This document shows positions 6,729 to 8,811 of a stretch of 8,811 nucleotides of DNA, piece after piece; within the stretch, counting starts at the first letter, position 1, and the number at the start of each line of letters is the position of its first letter. The position numbers were made by a program, and so were the translations under genes. The DNA comes from Deltaproteobacteria bacterium (lineage in GTDB: Bacteria > Desulfobacterota > DSM-4660 > Desulfatiglandales > B25-G16), in assembly GCA_003646935.1 (NCBI GenBank), contig QMLW01000052.1:1-8811 (forward strand), read 5' to 3'. Under the pieces are notes generated by a model that saw only the letters and a list, made by a program, of their open reading frames with translations, had not been told where the DNA came from and searched no databases.

Positions 6729-6756
6729 ATCGTATATCTCGTTGATAACCTATCAA
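6729..6756 (-). promoter_or_regulatory. Candidate sigma-70 promoter for the DUF3047 gene
   Basis: On the minus strand TTGATA (6756-6751) and TACGAT (6734-6729) are separated by 16 bases, about 40 bases before the start codon. The -35 box forms half of a perfect dyad (6742-6756), which would suit control by a bound repressor. Confidence 0.4.
6742..6756. promoter_or_regulatory. Perfect 15-bp dyad, possible operator
   Basis: TTGATA (6742-6747) and TATCAA (6751-6756) are exact inverted arms around ACC. The element overlaps the predicted -35 of the DUF3047 promoter and lies in the spacer shared with the divergent decarboxylase operon. The regulator is unknown. Confidence 0.4.
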
Positions 6757-6785
6757 ATGTAATAAGACATCGCAATAGATCAAGT

Positions 6786-6810
6786 TATAAAATTGCTTCG
6801 CGATTTTATA
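6786..6810. repeat. Long AT-rich inverted repeat upstream of the decarboxylase
   Basis: TATAAAATTGC (6786-6796) pairs with GCGATTTTATA (6800-6810) over 11 positions, with one G-U pair and a three-base loop. The A-rich and T-rich flanks around a short stem resemble an intrinsic terminator or attenuator. The right arm overlaps a TATAAT sequence at 6809-6814. It is followed four bases later by a second hairpin. Confidence 0.5.
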
Positions 6811-6814
6811 TAAT
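6809..6814 (+). promoter_or_regulatory. Candidate -10 box for the decarboxylase-speE operon
   Basis: A consensus TATAAT lies about 120 bases upstream of the decarboxylase start. The -35 is poor (TTATAA at 6785-6790, 18 bases away), and the region is AT-rich, so chance matches are likely. Confidence 0.25.
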
Positions 6815-6827
6815 GCGGCTTTGCCGC
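6815..6827. repeat. GC-rich hairpin just after the AT-rich inverted repeat
   Basis: GCGGC (6815-6819) and GCCGC (6823-6827) form a perfect five-pair stem with loop TTT. No T-run follows, so it is not an intrinsic terminator in the plus direction. With the preceding repeat it forms a tandem pair of stem-loops in the decarboxylase leader or promoter. Confidence 0.45.
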
Positions 6828-6932
6828 TCTAAAAGAAGGGAATTCCAATACAAAATAATTATTGAGAGAAAAGCTCTTTCATGTATTATTGGCCGATATG
6901 ATCGTGAAAGGATTGCAGCAAGTAAGGCTCAT

Positions 6933-8090
6933 ATGCTCAGAAACTTTCGGATAGATAAATTTCACGCGGAGATTATTCCCAAGTCAACGCTTCTCAAGGT
7001 ATTGACCTTCATTGACAGGCAAGGGATTCAAACGCCGTTTCTGCTCATGGATACCGAGAGGATCAGGGAGAATATATCGATAATTGGGAAAAGTATCAAG
7101 AATTCAACCGTATTCTATGCCCTGAAGGCGAATCCAGATCCTGCTATTGCCGATTTCGTCAACAAGGAAGATGTGGGATTCGAGATTGCCTCCGAGGGCG
7201 AGCTTGCAATGCTCTCATCCTTGGGGGTGGAACCTTCGAGGATTATCTCGAGCAATCCCGTAAAGCCCATACGCTTCCTCCAAAAGGCGGCAGAATATGG
7301 CGTAAGGTATTTCGCCTTTGATTCCCTTGAGGAGTTAGACAAGATCGCACGGTATGCCCCGGGATCAAATGTGTATGTGAGGCTTTCGGTGCCCAATGAA
7401 GGCAGCGAATGGCCGCTCAGCAGAAAGTTCGGGCTTGAGATCGATGATGCCGTGGAGCTTTTATCCCGCGCCGAGGGGAAAGGGATTCACCCCGTTGGGG
7501 TCACCTTTCATGTGGGATCTCAGTGCCAGAATCCCTACAACTGGAATATCGCCATTGATAAGGCGAAACTCCTGTGGGACAAGGCGGAGAGCAAGGGAAT
7601 AAGGCTGACGCTCTTGAATATCGGTGGGGGCTATCCAATAAACTACACGAAGGTGGTGACCGATATTGACACCATCGAGAGAAATATCGCGAACCTTATC
7701 GGGGATAGATTCCCCGAGGATACGGCCATACACCTGGAGCCCGGAAGGGCCGTGATAGGTGATGCGGGCATATTGGTTAGCTCCGTAATAGGCAAGGCCA
7801 GGAGACAGGACGAGGACTGGCTCTACATCGATGTGGGGGTTTTTAACGGCCTGATGGAAAGCCTCGGGGGCATTCGGTATACCTATATTGTCGAGGCAGG
7901 AGAAGGCAGCGAGAAATGGTGGACCATTGCAGGGCCGAGCTGCGATAGTTTCGATGTCATAGACAGGTATGCGACACTTCCAGATCCCGACATCGGGGCG
8001 CTCATCCTCATACTATCGAGTGGGGCCTATACCGTATCATATGCCTCAGAATTCAATGGATTTTCTATCCCCAAAACCATCTTGATATAA
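6933..8090 (+). CDS. Type III-fold PLP-dependent ornithine/lysine-type decarboxylase
   Basis: The 385-residue enzyme belongs to the alanine-racemase-fold decarboxylases, which convert a basic amino acid, typically ornithine or lysine, to a diamine in the cytosol. Family marks are the PLP lysine in FYALKANPDP (Lys65), FHVGSQ (192-197), NIGGGYP (229-235) and EPGRAV for phosphate and PLP contacts (269-274). GPSCDSFDV (334-342) contains the Cys337-Asp338 pair that completes the partner subunit's active site, and GAYTVSYASEFNGF (364-377) closes the barrel-side motif. The enzyme should be a dimer. The pattern IDVGVFNGL (299-307) resembles Pseudomonas-type enzymes more than eukaryotic ones. The ATG at 6933 is chosen because TAAGG lies five bases upstream and the length fits; the frame stays open further upstream, but without family similarity. 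speE begins 16 bases after the TAA. Ornithine is the likeliest substrate; lysine or a carboxy-polyamine cannot be excluded. Confidence 0.92.
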   Translation: MLRNFRIDKFHAEIIPKSTLLKVLTFIDRQGIQTPFLLMDTERIRENISIIGKSIKNSTVFYALKANPDPAIADFVNKEDVGFEIASEGELAMLSSLGVEPSRIISSNPVKPIRFLQKAAEYGVRYFAFDSLEELDKIARYAPGSNVYVRLSVPNEGSEWPLSRKFGLEIDDAVELLSRAEGKGIHPVGVTFHVGSQCQNPYNWNIAIDKAKLLWDKAESKGIRLTLLNIGGGYPINYTKVVTDIDTIERNIANLIGDRFPEDTAIHLEPGRAVIGDAGILVSSVIGKARRQDEDWLYIDVGVFNGLMESLGGIRYTYIVEAGEGSEKWWTIAGPSCDSFDVIDRYATLPDPDIGALILILSSGAYTVSYASEFNGFSIPKTILI

Positions 8091-8106
8091 GGGAGTACAT
8101 GAAGCC

Positions 8107-8811
8107 ATGGTGAGATTCTTTGAAAATGAACCGTACTCGCCCATTGAGTATGCCTACAAGGTAGAGAGCGTCCTTTATAAGGGAAAGAGCAGGTACCAGG
8201 AGATCTTGGTTCTGGAGAATGCCTATTTCGGGAAGATACTCGTTCTCGATGGAATCGTACAGCTTACCGAAAAGGACGAGTTCTTCTACCACGAGATGCT
8301 CACACACGTGGCAATGCATGCGCATCCGGATCCTCATAGGGTTGCCGTCATCGGCGGGGGCGATGGTGGGGTAGTGCGGGAGGTGTTGAAGCACGGAACG
8401 GTAGAGAAGATCTACTTCGTGGAGATCGATGAGGAGGTCGTCAAGATATCGAGAAAATTCTTTCCCACCGTATCCTCAGGGATTGATGACTCAAGGGTTG
8501 AGCTGAAGATAATGGACGGAGCTGATTTCATGAGGGACCACGCCGAGGCAATCGATGTGATAATCGTGGATTCCACCGATATTATCGGCTTCGCACGGTC
8601 TCTGTTTACTGAGGATTTCTTTCGATCCGTTCATAACGCATTACAGCCCGAGGGCCTTTTCGTAACCCATTCCGAGTCCCTTCACTTTCATCTGGATATC
8701 GTCGTGGAGGTACAGCAGATACTCAAAAGGGCATTTCCCCTTGTCCATCTCTACACCGCTCCCCTTGCCACATACCCCGGCAACTGGTGGACCTTCGCCA
8801 TCGGCTCAAGA
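8107..8811 (+). CDS. speE: Spermidine synthase family aminopropyltransferase, cut by the right edge
   Basis: The 235 visible residues cover most of a polyamine aminopropyltransferase, which moves an aminopropyl group from decarboxylated S-adenosylmethionine to putrescine or another amine. The N-terminal beta domain is followed by QLTEKDEFFYHEML (52-65 region, with the conserved Tyr-His-Glu). Then come the Rossmann glycine motif GGGDGGVVREVLKH (83-96), VEIDEEV (105-111) and the catalytic loop DSTD (155-158, Asp155 being the proposed base). ATYPGNWWTF (221-230) is near the C-terminal end. The loop after DSTD reads IIGFARSLF where relatives usually have PxGPAxxLF, so the acceptor pocket may differ. 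The ATG at 8107 is preceded by GGGAG (8091-8095) at an 11-base spacing; GTG at 8110 is also possible. The gene is 16 bases behind the decarboxylase, evidently the same operon. About 40-50 residues are probably missing. Confidence 0.93.
   Translation, partial: MVRFFENEPYSPIEYAYKVESVLYKGKSRYQEILVLENAYFGKILVLDGIVQLTEKDEFFYHEMLTHVAMHAHPDPHRVAVIGGGDGGVVREVLKHGTVEKIYFVEIDEEVVKISRKFFPTVSSGIDDSRVELKIMDGADFMRDHAEAIDVIIVDSTDIIGFARSLFTEDFFRSVHNALQPEGLFVTHSESLHFHLDIVVEVQQILKRAFPLVHLYTAPLATYPGNWWTFAIGSR

Noticed and set aside
6742..6756. FNR/CRP-type box
   Set aside because: The half-sites TTGAT and ATCAA are five bases apart, while FNR sites have four.
6516..6932. Upstream extension of the decarboxylase frame by 139 codons, including an ATG at 6813
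   Set aside because: It overlaps DUF3047 antisense, has no family similarity, lacks a ribosome binding site at 6813, and the 6933 start gives the normal length with a good site.

Overview
The window looks like a chromosomal stretch of a Gram-negative, free-living bacterium. A Desulfobacterota (former Deltaproteobacteria) or close relative fits best. The grounds are a dprA-topA pair near a secreted LysM protein, an exported DUF3047 protein, a small dolichol-kinase-like membrane protein and a type III-fold decarboxylase beside spermidine synthase. This is recollection of family distribution, not a search. There are no transposases, phage genes, CRISPR arrays, tRNAs or rRNAs.

Layout. Positions 1-1531 (minus) hold the N-terminal 510 codons of DNA topoisomerase I, running off the left edge. 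Positions 1585-2691 (minus) hold dprA, 53 bases upstream of topA and probably co-transcribed with it. A divergent spacer (2692-2913) leads to a plus-strand membrane protein of the diacylglycerol/polyprenol (dolichol) kinase family (2914-3525). Directly after its TAG stop, in the same frame, lies a complete cold-shock domain (3526-3780) with no ATG, GTG or TTG start of its own. Convergent to this, on the minus strand, are a FabG-like short-chain dehydrogenase (3842-4582), a secreted LysM protein (4738-5829) and an exported DUF3047 protein (6018-6689). A second divergent spacer (6690-6932), rich in dyad symmetry, separates these from a plus-strand polyamine operon: an ornithine/lysine-type decarboxylase (6933-8090) and spermidine synthase (8107 to the right edge).

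How the genes work together. TopA and DprA handle DNA topology and incoming single-stranded DNA. The decarboxylase and SpeE probably make a diamine and add an aminopropyl group to it; no S-adenosylmethionine decarboxylase is visible in the window. LysM and DUF3047 proteins are envelope or exported products. The SDR is a cytosolic oxidoreductase of unknown substrate.

The most unusual observation is the single in-frame TAG between the dolichol-kinase-like protein and the cold-shock domain. It is followed one base later by a 7-bp stem-loop. This could be stop-codon readthrough, re-initiation at a non-canonical codon, a recent nonsense mutation of a fusion gene, or a sequence error. Secondary points are an altered substrate loop in SpeE, a His in place of the usual catalytic Asn in the SDR, a divergent TopA with insertions, and tandem stem-loops ahead of the decarboxylase.
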